From the NCBI RefSeq assembly GCF_965638725.1, contig NC_134974.1, positions 2,006,143-2,070,142 of the forward strand: a DNA stretch of 64,000 bases, written 5' to 3'. This document shows, in pieces, positions 44,421 to 56,500 of the stretch. Position numbers and translations under genes: made by a program. The notes beneath the pieces are model-generated. The model was not told where the DNA came from. It saw only the letters and a program-made list of their open reading frames with translations, and ran no database searches. Within the stretch, counting starts at the first letter, position 1, and the number at the start of each line of letters is the position of its first letter. This DNA is from Aptenodytes patagonicus. Lineage: Eukaryota; Chordata; Aves; Sphenisciformes; Spheniscidae.

Positions 44421-45699
44421 TAAAGAAAACAACCCTGCAGCACTCTTCTGATAATTTTTAGTTGTAACAAAACATGTTTCCTCCCCACGTGTGCTGTAAA
44501 TTTTAAATTAAAAAGTTTTCAAACCGAATTATTTCAAATAAATTGAGACTATTGTATTGGATTACTTCTTTTAGTATGTACAGCTGTGGAGAATGTGATA
44601 TTTCTTAAGGAATGGAGTAAGAGGTAATTGTTCTTTCCTGTTACCTTTTCGTCGTTGGGGAACCCTGCAGAATTGTGTGTCTTTCTGGGGCTAGAACTTG
44701 GACTTTATGGTACTCCGGTTCTTGGTAACATTGTCACAGTCGAGGAAGGATGCTGTGGAAAACCCAAAGGGATGTCTGGATAGTTCACTTAAGAGTGTTT
44801 CCAGATGAGTTTAACGTAGAAACGAGTGTTGGAGCTGACAGGGCTTTTGCATACTGTATAAATCAATACCATTCGAGTGTAGCTGAGCTATGCAAGTCTG
44901 GCTGAGTCTTAAGAAACAAACATGAAAATCAAGAGCCTGTTTATATTTTGCTTTCCATAAATGCTGACTTGGTGTGCCCGACAGCCTGAGCTGCAAGTCT
45001 AATGCTGTCCTTTTGAAGTAGCTGTCTTGGTCTGTGTGAATTCTCCTCATTCAAGAACAGCGTTTAAAAAAAGCTGCTTCTCCTATACAGCTAGACATAG
45101 CATTGTTTTTATTTTGGGATTAGTCCAGCATTCTTGGCAAAAATCCCCTGGATGCACTTGAGAAAGCTAGTAACTAAACAGGCTTTTCTTCTACTAGATG
45201 AGTGGTTAGTCAAGAAATGGGTGGTGGTTTTCTGGGGCTTTTTTCTTTTTTTTTCTTCAAGTGTGGGGAGGAATTGCCTTTCCATCTAAAGCCCCATATT
45301 GGCTGCTCGCTCCCTATGCACCTCGTTGCTCACTGGAGTTGAGACCAAATGGGGAACCTGAGCTTTAGGATAGTTTTTAACAGAAGTTTAGTCTACCTTT
45401 TGGGGATACTGGTGGTTTTATGTCAACTAAACCCAAGCTGTTCCATTCTGGTCCATGCATGGCAAAGGAGACGAGAGGAAATCTACTGCTGTGTAGGCAT
45501 GTCTTCAAAATCAGGAAAAACTTGAGGTGTGGGCTGACGGGCTCCTGAGCTCATTCTGTTGGAGGGAAGCAGCTTGTCGTGACCTGCCACAAACCACCTT
45601 TCTCCCTGCCACAGCCTAGCAGTCTCTCTCTGGTTTGAAACACACCTCTGCTGCTGCACAAGTCATCTGTCCAGCTCCCAGAGGCGAGGTGCTCCATAC

Positions 45700-46560
45700 G
45701 GCTGGAAGAAGTGCTCACTCCCTGCCCCGGCGGCTGCCCGGCAGGGATGGAGGGAAGCCTGCCGCTCGGCAAAGGCTAAAAGCGCACCAGGCTGCTGTCT
45801 CCAGCGGAATCCCAGGGGCTCTGCTGCCCTCCATTTTGTCGCAGTGAGGGGAAGCCCTGCTGGCGGGCTGCTGTGCGGCTTCCTCCCTCCTGCTCCTTCC
45901 TTCTTCCCCTCTCGGAGCTTTTGTCTTTTATTGCCCCTTCTTTCGCTTTCCCGTCCCTCTCGGCTCTTATCTCCCCCTTCCAGTTGTGCTACTTCCCCTC
46001 CCCTTCCTTCCTCAGGGGCAGGGACGCCTCATGAGGAGAGTGAGTACCGGGGAGGGGGCGCCTCCTCCTCCCGCCGAGGACCCGCCTGAGGGGGCGCGCG
46101 GGGCCCCCGAGAGCGGGAAACCGTCAGCCACGGGGTTCCCCGACTCCGGGCAGCAGGGGCTCGAGCCGCGACCCCGCCGCTGATTGGCTGAGATTTGCCG
46201 CAGTTCCGCCCCTCCGCCGGGGCCCGCCTTCCCGCTCAGCCTCGCGCGCGCGGCGGGGGCAGCTCTCCCCCCCCCCCCCCGCAACGGTCGTTCTCCAACG
46301 GCTCCTCTCGCCTCCCCCCGCCGCGGATTCGCCCCTTCAAGGCGGGCGGGCGTTGAGTGCTGGCGGGGAGGAGCGCACAGAGAGGTGAGGGGAGGAAAGC
46401 TCCCGCTAAGCGCCTCATTTCCATCCTAAACCAGCCTCTGCCTCCCTTTCTGCCCCCCCCCACCCCTCAAGAGAGGCTTTTCCTGTCAGTTCGTGTGAGC
46501 GCTGTGCCGGTGGTGGGTGGTGAAAACCAGAATGTGGTTCCGAGTCCGAACGGGGCGGGG
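45700..46560 (+). promoter_or_regulatory. Orphan CpG island downstream of ANP32E
   Basis: A CpG-rich island with a CCAAT box (reverse ATTGG at about 46180) and GC boxes stands alone in AT-rich DNA about 1.3 kb past the ANP32E 3' end. A good donor, GAG|GTGAGG, lies at 46384/46385 on the plus strand. A downstream acceptor-donor pair frames 47086-47239. It looks like the promoter of an unnamed transcript, possibly non-coding. No protein can be assigned. Confidence 0.5.
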
Positions 46561-47085
46561 GGGAGGGAAGTACAAAACCCTAATCCTAAAGGTTGTTTTC
46601 AACGTCAGGCGTGAGGAAGGATAAATTTAGCTGGACTTTGGTACAAATGCTCAGCGTGAAAATACGAAGAAATTCTTCCCTAGTTAAAACCCGGTAGGTC
46701 AAGAACTCTTCAAAGCATGTGTTTTCAGGCAGCTGGTGCTGCAATGTAGTTCATATGTCTGTTCCCCAAATTTGGCCTGCTCTCCCAAGGAAACGTGGCA
46801 CACGCAGGGTTACCAGCCAAATTGCCCCTTTTCTCACCTTCTTCCCTACAGTAGCTATCGCCTCATTTCAGGTAAATCTGGTACAGTCCCAAAAAGGATT
46901 TGGGGTACCTTTTCGTGAAAGCAGGTGCCTGGGTCAAGGGGAGCGATGGTATGGGTGCTCCCGCAGAGGGAAGGGGTAATAAACTTGCTCTTCCTTAGCA
47001 AGGCATGTATTTGTATGCGGGATTCTGGAGATCCGGTTTTGCGAGTTGTGTTTCTCAGGAAACCCCTGCGCTGTTGCCTCTGCAG

Positions 47086-47239
47086 GTCCCATCAGGTGCT
47101 GGTGAAGATACTGCTCTTGCTCTACACGTGTCTAGTGGCGGATGTCACAGCCTTCCTGGTCACGCTCATGCGCTGTGTCTTTAGACCTGCCTAGGACAGG
47201 CATCCTTTTCTCTTAGCGACTATTTTAACCCTAGTGCAG
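47086..47239 (+). ncRNA. Possible second exon of a transcript from the 46-kb island
   Basis: A 154-nt segment is bounded by GTTGCCTCTGCAG|G and GCAG|GTAAGA. All three frames contain stops, so it is not an internal coding exon. One frame carries the tail of a 59-residue hydrophobic open frame (47018-47194 region, VLVKILLLLYTCLVADVTAF) that would be disrupted by splicing. I offer it as a candidate non-coding exon only. Confidence 0.25.
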
Positions 47240-50200
47240 GTAAGACTTCTACAAAAGGGTTTTCTTTCATCTGTAATGTAACCAAGAACTAACAGAACTA
47301 TCCTTTGCCATTCCCACACGTTCCAAGATGATGAGTTAGCCTTTTTTCCCCCTTTACTCACCCTCCCCCCCCAAATGAAATTAGTTGTAAAAAATCATAC
47401 TGTTGAGGATGTAAAACCACGAGGGTCTCTCAATGTCTGGCCTTCAGGCAGCATGCTTTCAAGTTTCTTCATCTGTATTTTTATGTGATAAAGGGGAAGC
47501 TGACATTCTCATGTAATCACACGAATTCGGGAATTTGGGCTTGGAGAAAAGTGTAAAATACTATGAGCTGTATGATGAAGTAATGAGAATTATCAAAATG
47601 AAAACTGCCACATTCAACAGTAAACAGAGTACTGTGTGTTGATTTTGGCAGCAAGATTTGTTGCTGTATGCTAAATACACACCGGTTTCACTGATCATAA
47701 ACATTAGAAATGTCTGAACCAAAGAATGAGATCAGTTCAGAAGTTATGAGATAAAAATAATTCTTAAATTATTTCTACTTCTCTTCTGATTTCTGAGTTT
47801 CTTGGTTGTGCCTGGGGTTGCAGCCTGAGTAGGATTATATCGTATAGTAAGTACACACTCGGGCTCTCCATTTGTTGTTCATCGATCATCAGGACTGGCA
47901 CAAATAGAGAGTCAGGGCAAGCAGCTGCCCTAGGGTAGCAAAATGCATAGGGTGGGAACAGGAGAAGTCAGTGACATGCTGCTTTGAGCAGGATGGCAGA
48001 AAATTTGTTTCTGCAGAGCACAGCCCAGGGCAGTGAAATTTGTGATGCTACTACTGTTGGGAGATTTTTCACTTGAGTTATAGCTTTATCTTCTGGGGAA
48101 CACTCTTCAGGTTTTTAAACTTTAAAATTATAGTTCATAGTATGCTTCAGTTTCTGCTTTGAGTGTGTCTCATTTAAAAAAACAAACAAACCCAAAACCA
48201 AAAAACCAGCCCCAGAAATAATTGAGGAAACCCTTTCCTCATGCTTCTAATTTAACTTCCAAAAATGAGGGAGAATCCAAAAATAAATGTACGGCCACAA
48301 CAACAAACCAAAAAAAACCCACGGTATACATAAAGGCTGGGAACTCTTGGCACTGAGGAAAAGGATCCTGTTCTGGGAAAAAAATGACCACAGACTTCAT
48401 ATTTGGTTTTGCGTTGGAAAAAAAGAGGTATTTTTCCTATATTAATAGAAATGTTAAAGTGGTACATTTGATGTGCATTTCCTTCAACAGGAAAGTTAAT
48501 TCAAAATAAAATAATCATATTGATGACTGAGGACTAGCAAATTAAGAGTTCCTCAGCTCCACCTGGGTGAAGCATTAGTAGTTTCTGTCCATTAAAACAG
48601 AGCTGTACAAATAGCCTTTACTGAGGTGCCTGGATAGGTTCTTCAAGAACTGCTGAAGGTACGCGGGGTGATTTTACCCTGGTCTGCTCAGCGCAGTGTA
48701 ATTAGCCAGTTCCAGTTCTGCCTCACTGGGCAGTCACTCCATGCCCTTTTTGCATCTAGAAACTGCAGTGCCATGTCACAGCTGTCCCCAAGAGACCCGC
48801 AGAAGAGGAGGGGACACAGACTCTCCAACAGGCATGTAACAGGCATCGTACATCTCGGATCTTGCGAGATAAGGGAAAATGAAAGCAAAAAAGAAAATGG
48901 TCCTGGTCTAAACAAAAATGATAGCTCTGCATAGTCAGTGGAGTGTGAGCAGCTCCTCCAGACAGCAGTGCTTCATGTAGCTGCTGCCAGTCGCTTCCTA
49001 GAAGAGCCTCTCTCTTTCCATCAGCTATAAAGGGAGTCTGGAGAGACTACCCTCCGCAGACGAAAGCTATCCTAAGTAGTCCTCTGAAGTGGCTGCTTTG
49101 AATATTAAGATATTTTTATTGTTGATTTTTCACCATGGTATTTAAGAGTAAATTTCTGTTTTGCTATTCTTTCTATGTTGGCTTGATACTGTGTTTTTTA
49201 TTAGTTAAAGCATGATAAGGAACACAGACTACAGGAAAACATAAAATATTCATATGCTTTTTATGCAAATGGTTTTCTCAAATAATTGCCTAAAAAAGAA
49301 TTTATGTAAAAATATTAGTTGAGGGGTTTGGGGTTGGGGTTTTTTTGGTTTTGTTTTGTTGTTGGTGGTGGTTGGTTTTTTCTACGTTTTTAAGTATAGC
49401 CTCATGACAGTGTTGTTTTAATAGTAACTTATTTTGGCAGAGGAATTGCTGGCATCATGTTACCTCCAGAACAATAAAGAAGTTAGTGTGATGATGTCTG
49501 AGACCCTCAGAGAGCTCAAACCAGCACTGTCATACGTACAAGACAGTTACCTCTGAAGTACGTAACTGATAATGCGGTTAGGTGCAGTTACCAAACACAA
49601 AACGAAGGGCAGTTGTTCCACAGTGTGGAACAAGCCCAAGGGATGAAACTCTGGCCTGCGTTCCAGCGCAAATGTGGGCTGGGAAAACCAGGATGGGGTC
49701 AGGTATAAATTTTAAGTGGTAAACCTGTGAAACAGAGAGAAGCCTCTGTGGCGTGCAGTAGGCTTTAGGAAAGTAGCTTATAAGTGGAAGCCTTCCCACC
49801 CAAGAGGGTCAGACCTCTTGGTCTCTTCTGGTAGAGGAGCGTCAGAAATTTGTTTGAGCTTGCATCTTTTGGGAACTTATTTATGATAAACTGAAAATCT
49901 CTGGGCTTTTTTTTTCCCCAGGGATGAAAGATTCTGTTAGTTATATCAGTATCAGGTGACAAATTTAATTGCATTTGTGTATTTGTTTAAAGCTGCGTGG
50001 TAACTTTATGATAAACTTGTACGTTTCCTCTGATACACTTATGTAAGGGCTTTAGAGCAAATCTTGAAGGAAAGAGTAGTTAAAGACATGGGGGATACAA
50101 AGAAAATGGGACAATTTTGCCATATTCTTCTCCCTTGGGAATATATCTTTAATGAGAATACTGGGGACATGCAGAAATAATGTTTAATTAGGAACCTAAG

Positions 50201-52614
50201 ATTGGAGGGGAGCTCCTGGCTAAAATCGTATTGATATTAACATGTCTTTGCAGCAAGCACCTTTCCTAATACATTTTAGAATCACATTTTTTTTTCTCAG
50301 CTTTGTCACAGTGATGACTCATAATTGTTTTTCTACTTAAAAGTACGCTGTGGTATTTCTTCTATGCTGCTGTTTGTTACTAATGAGCTCCCATATTACA
50401 GCAAAAACTATTATTAGTACTGAAATGAATGACTTTGAATGAATAATTTGTGTTTCTGAAAACTAAGGAGAGTATTTTCTTCAATCTGTTCTTTCATCAG
50501 TATCACTATTAGAGGATCTACACAAAAAGTAGTAGGATCAGACTTGAAAATTCAAGTAATTCGTGCCCTATTTTGTGCAAGAATTTATAAGAACAATGTG
50601 GTATTTAAAAATGGCACAAAACCAGCTAAACTTTGTGCTTCTAAAGAGAAAAAAATACCTTCTGTTTAATAAAAATGCATGTATACACATACACACACAT
50701 ACTCATTACATACCAACTCATAGGTAGCATACTTATTAGCTATCAACTCATTACAAAGTATCAATGAGGGTAAGAGAGGACTCAGCCAGTAAAAAAGTAC
50801 CCTGGATGTATTTTAAAATTTAAGAATTTAGATTTTTTGTTACACGTAAGTTACAATAATCTAAAAACATCAAGTTGAAAGAAATTCCCATTCTTCAACC
50901 TTGCAGGGAAAAAAGTTAAACTTTACAAAGATACCCTCATCTCCATTTCAGCCTCCAGCAGAGAAGAAAAGGAAACTTACTGTTTAATTTCCAGGAAACG
51001 AAATCATTAGTTTGTTTATTAAGAATCAGTATTCAGCCAGCTAATGTTGTTCATCCAAGTGACATCAAGTTACACACCATTAGAGTCAAATATTTGAACT
51101 TTCTTACAGTTTACTTTAAGTATTACTGAAATACAGTTTTGTTTACTGACTTTTACAGTTAATTTTCACATGTGTATATATATTTTCATCCTTCTCTGCA
51201 TTCATCCTTATGGGCTTACTAACAGTGAACTTTACAGTAGTTGACGTTACTTGCCTAAACTGAACAAAAACCCTTTTAAAAATGTTGTAAGACCGTGTTC
51301 CTAAAAGGGTCCTGGGTCTTACGGCTCAGTTTCATTCTTTAACAGACATACCTTTGATCTCCTTTATAGCTCTGTAACTTTTATATGGCTTTCTGACTCA
51401 GATTTTGTCACTGGAAAGTAAACACACACCAGTAATGAGAACAAAAGGGTGACATTTCCTTTATAGTTATAAAGTAACACACCTTCCATGTCAGAAGCTG
51501 CATTCGTGGAGATCTGTTAGCCAGAGTATGGTGTAGATGTACACGTACTGCCCTTGCTCACTGATGTAATAGTCTCTATGCAGCATATTCACATCATTAG
51601 TAAAAGTGGACTGTATAAAGGAACAGTATTTAATACAAAGGCGCAGCGGTTAGTATCAGCCAGAACACAGGGGTACCTCAATGCCAAAATTCAAAGGAAA
51701 AAACCGAAGCATTACTAATACTAACATGAGTAAAGTAATTAAAGCTTAATTAAGTCAGGACATAAAATCACACATACACATAATAATTCTTCAAATCAAG
51801 AATGAATTGTTCCTCAGTGGACCGACCAATTAAAAGAAATTATAGATGACGTGCTACCTATTCTATTAACTTTTCTCGATTGGAATTTGATTTTCATCAG
51901 TCACCTTATCAACATTTTAGTCATAAAGCCTAAATGAGACCTTGTATCCCAGAAGCAGCTAGTGGTTCTTCTTTTATGCAAAGCCCAGCACTAACCTCGG
52001 CAGGAGTCCTGCAAACAAGTAAATTGCTCTGCAGCATAATAGTATCTGGATAAGAAGCACTTCTGATACCTACAATTTAGAATTCTTAATCTGCATAGTG
52101 TGTAGGTTAGTAAATGTTTTAAAGCATGTTTTCTAGATGAGGAATATCAAGTGGACTTGCCTAAATGGGTGATGAGACCACAGAAGAAATAATTGTCAGG
52201 AAGGAATTGGCCATCAGGAAGTTGTTAAACTACACTGCGTTATCAACTACCTTGCTATTATTAAAGGCCCAATCATGATTTTTTCACTTGAGGAAAAATC
52301 TTATGAAAAGGGAAATTGAAATTTTCCTCACCCCAAAATAGTTTGCTTTATCACAGTACACACTGTTAAATGAGAATCAAACATCAACAAGATGTATTCA
52401 TTGAAATCAACTTCAATATCAGTGCTTGTTTCAAGATAGTGATTTACAGTTTAGTACTTTTAATTATTTTTAATTGCATATTGCAAAGTCATTTTCTCCA
52501 ATTACAAGAAAGCATTTTGCATAATGTCTACTACCTTTCTCCTTCCATTTAAAAGACAGCAATAGCTTAGGAAAGTCCTGGTTAATACCTGTCAGAGTAG
52601 AATTAAGTGTAGTT

Positions 52615-52700
52615 CCTTTAAATATATATATATTATACACACATACAGATGTATAGATATATTTTTTATTATATATGTATGTATAAAATATTTTCATAAG
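52615..52700. repeat. TA-rich microsatellite
   Basis: Interrupted (TA)n with TACACACATACA and TATGTATG blocks. Typical simple repeat with no other signal. Confidence 0.75.
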
Positions 52701-53042
52701 CACTTGTAAGCAAACAGGCACCTGACTTTCTCTAAATCATCAGAGAATAGACTCCTAATTGTCCTCTGATGGATCCTGTAAACTCTGCACAGCATTCAAG
52801 GGCTCAAAGGTGAGGTCAATCACAGAACAGCCAAAACCAGAGCCAATTTCAAACAATTAAGAAAACTTCCTCAAAGAGACTGAAGACAGAGGTGTGGTGA
52901 AACCAACAAGAAATTGTTTGGAGAGATGTGGAAAAGGAGAGGTGGCTGAGGTTCTGGGATTCTGGGAGCTCCGGGAGCAGGTGGGGAGCCTCCTCAGCTG
53001 TTTCAAACAGAAGGCTCAAAATGGTGGAGAGATGCAAGCAAG

Positions 53043-53500
53043 CTGTGACAGCCTGATGATCTCCATCTTGTTACACAACTGTGGTCTTGTGTTGTAAAAT
53101 CTTGAAAGCACTTGGGGCATATATAAAGTTCTGGACCTGAGCCATGGAGAACACTCTGCAAACCGGATCAGGCCACAGGAGGTAAAGGTCAGTTAGTTGG
53201 CACAAAATGGTAGCATTTGTAGCATCCGACAGCGATTTTGTAAGAGGCTGTTGGGAAACAGGCAAAGCTTTGAAGGGCCTGTTCCTTCCTGCACTGACCA
53301 GTCCGGTGTCTGTCCCCCTCTGCGTTGTATCGAGGTCTGTAGCACTGAAGCAGAGTTTCCCCAGTGTATGGAAGGGGTCTGTTTTGTGGTCTGGCCCACC
53401 CAGGATGTTCCATGTCTTTAATTCTTTTCCATACGTAATCAAGCTATGACTTTTTAATGCTAAATATTGGGTGTAATCACACCTCCTGTGTACATCCATC
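53043..53500 (+). mobile_element. Possible solitary LTR-like segment
   Basis: The segment begins TGTGACAGCC, has a TATATAAAG box at about 53118 and lies within otherwise plain AT-rich DNA. It has several overlapping open frames on both strands. This looks like a single long terminal repeat of an old endogenous retroviral element. No internal retroviral gene is present, no target-site duplication was established, and the right end is not defined. Confidence 0.25.
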
Positions 53501-56500
53501 CAATACTCTTGCTGAAGTTAATATAGCTCTGAAAGCTTAGATTGTAACTCTTGAAATACTTAAAGCTTTTGGTGTTGAAGATAAATGCGTGTGTTTGGGG
53601 CTTGCTTTCTTTGAAGCACGGGCTTCTTGAGATTAGAATGTTTTATCTTATGATATAATGAGGGGTATTTCCATCTCAATTGATGTCTATTGCCAGGGGT
53701 TGGTTGTTAGGTCTATCGCTGTAAGGTTGGTTGTTAGTGAAATCTCTTACATTAACATGTTGCACAAATTAATGAGAGGCTTTCCATGAGAGAGCCTCTT
53801 TTTTTTTACACAGACATCTAGAGTTACTCCTCATTCAAATCACAGGTCTGAACAGACTAGTTGTGCCTTTGTAAGAATGAGGAGGGATGGAAGGAGGAAG
53901 AATATTAATATATCTCTGCTCTGAATTTCTGAATAGCTGTAGGCTTAAATTTCTGCATAATTTCTACATTAAGGTTAAGCATTTTCACTACAAAGAAGAT
54001 GCCAGGAACATCACACTATTGAAAAGCAAAAAATATTTCCTAGAACAAAGTGAGGACTCCTGAAGAGGATAGTAATATGAAACGCCCACTGAGACAACCG
54101 TTTAAATTTGGAAATTCTTGCTGCGTGTCTTTTACTGCAAGTCTTTTGAAGCGCATTAGTTGCAACTTTTGCAAATTCCCCAAGTAGGTCTTTTTTTCCT
54201 TTCTGTAGTACACCTGAATTTCTAATGGTATAGAAAATGTACTTTCACTAGGAATCAAACATCGGTTCTATAGGCAACGTTAGTGTGTAGAAGGGAAGGA
54301 TGTAATTTAGAAAGAGGGAAGAGTAGATGAGGGACAACTGGAGAGCAAGACAAGTTCTCTTTACCCCCTGCAAGGAAGAAGCTGCACCGGCCTCTTCATG
54401 AGGGGAGTGGAGCTGGGAAGTCCCTGTGACATAAGCATATGCTTAAATGTATAGTTAATACTCATCTAATAGAAGTGGACTCAGTACTCTGTTCTGAAGT
54501 ATTATGAACCTGCTTAAGTCATTTGGTGAAATCTGCCCCTAAATGTTGGAAATTACTCGGCGGTTGGTAGTATTTAGACCAATAGTACTTGTAGTTATTT
54601 ATCTTTAATCCGTGTAAGTGTTGGCCACACACTTAAAGTTGAAGCAATGGAATTAATCATGGGCAAATCACAGTACTTTGGAAATGCCTATGCATAATTA
54701 AGGGAAGTGACATAATTAAGAAAGTGAAAGCAAATACATTTGTTAAAACTCAATTTGCTTTTACAAGCAATTATATTTACCTGGATTTATTATTTAGAAG
54801 ATAGTTTAGAATGTATGCAAAACCTGCTGTCTCTCAGACGTTTCCAATACAGTGTAATTAAAAAAAAAAGAACGCACAAGGTACAATCACTCAGCTGCAG
54901 AATATTTGCTTCATTTCCCCAACTCTTTGTGATGACTATTAGCAGCTCCACAAATACCAGTGGCAAATGGGGTAAGTGTAATGGCAGCAGTGCCCAGAGC
55001 CAGTCAGTTTTGTCCTGGCTGGAGTAAGTAAATAAAAAGCTTGCATGGACGTGCAAAGACAAAGACCAGGTCCAGTTGTCTTGCGTGGTTCCAGTGTTAG
55101 AAAGCAGCAATAAAACTGACAAAGTTAGAAACGCTCAAAACAGCACTAAGAGTTGTACACTGTAAATTCCCAAATCAGATGTGGTTATACGCTGTACTGA
55201 TGGCTCCTAAGTTCAGCAGTCAGGGTCACTTACAAATACATTGCATCATGCTCTGGGGGAAATAACGGCTGTCAAAAAGTACATAGTGGTGCTGTGCTCT
55301 GGAAGGGCAGAACTGGAACTTTATTTTTGTCCTGAGACACTTGAAACTATAGGGAAATGTCTCTCAGTCTGTGAAAATGCAAGGGAAGGCGCGACGGGAG
55401 AATCTCCTTTCTCTTGTTGTGGAGTGACCTCCTCTGGCAGGTGCCTGGAATGGTGGTGGGCTGCCGGGCCCTGGGACCCTGCCCGCGGGTCACGGCGGGC
55501 CTCTGGCACCTGGAGCTGGAAGCGGTCAGCACTTAGGCTGCTGTCTGTGATCCTCCTGTCGTTTTGTGATTTTGCTGTTCTTACATGTATATATTTTTCT
55601 GTTAATACGCGCATGCACAGCGCCGTGCAGGGCCCAGGGAAATGAGGCTCTTGGGCCACTCGTAGAGGCACCTAGATGCTATTGCAATATCAGTGTTATT
55701 TTCTCATTTGCCACTCGGTGAATAGGGAGGGAGACGGAAGAAAGAGGAAGGGAAAATTGTTAAAAAAAAATAAATTGCAGTTCCATGAATGTTCCTGATG
55801 GTTATTCTTTAACCACGTATTACCGATTCTGCTTGTAAACTTGAGGGGCTCCAGGCACCCTAGGAGGGATCTGGCCCCTGGCTGAGGAGGAATGAGCACT
55901 AGAGGGCACCATCTCCACGACAGTCCGACCGGTAACGAGCTTTGTGTTTGGTAGGGGAGGGAATCGCATAGTTGTCTTTGGGCTATCTTCGAGCTGTAAA
56001 GGAGTCAAAGTAACTCCTTAAAATGGCATATTTTGGAAGGTCTGGACTCATTAGCTGCGTTCATTTCATTAAACTTGGTATTATAACGATGAAAATGCAG
56101 CAAAATAAGTAGCATGTGCTTCTGTCTGTAATGATGCTTGAAGAACTCAAGGTGATCCAAAAATTGTGGTTTCACATAGTAAAATATACATAGTTTCCAC
56201 AATGCTTCATCTGTAACCCCTGTCTTTCCAAAATTCAGCAGTTATAAGTAACAGGTAATTATTTTCCCCTTCATTAGGGAACTATGACAGAAAGCTACAT
56301 TCTAAAAATATTTATTGCTTCCTGATTCACTTCAGGAGCATTTCCTCAGGATGAGAAGTTACAGACTGATTTCTTAGCGTGTTATGATTTTCAGAGTGCG
56401 CAAGCTAGGTGTGATAGATTCTGAAAACTCTAAGCTGGTTAGAGTTGACTTTCAGCAGGATTCTGACAGCTGAGCTCATCGAACTTGGGAGTTTTTAATT

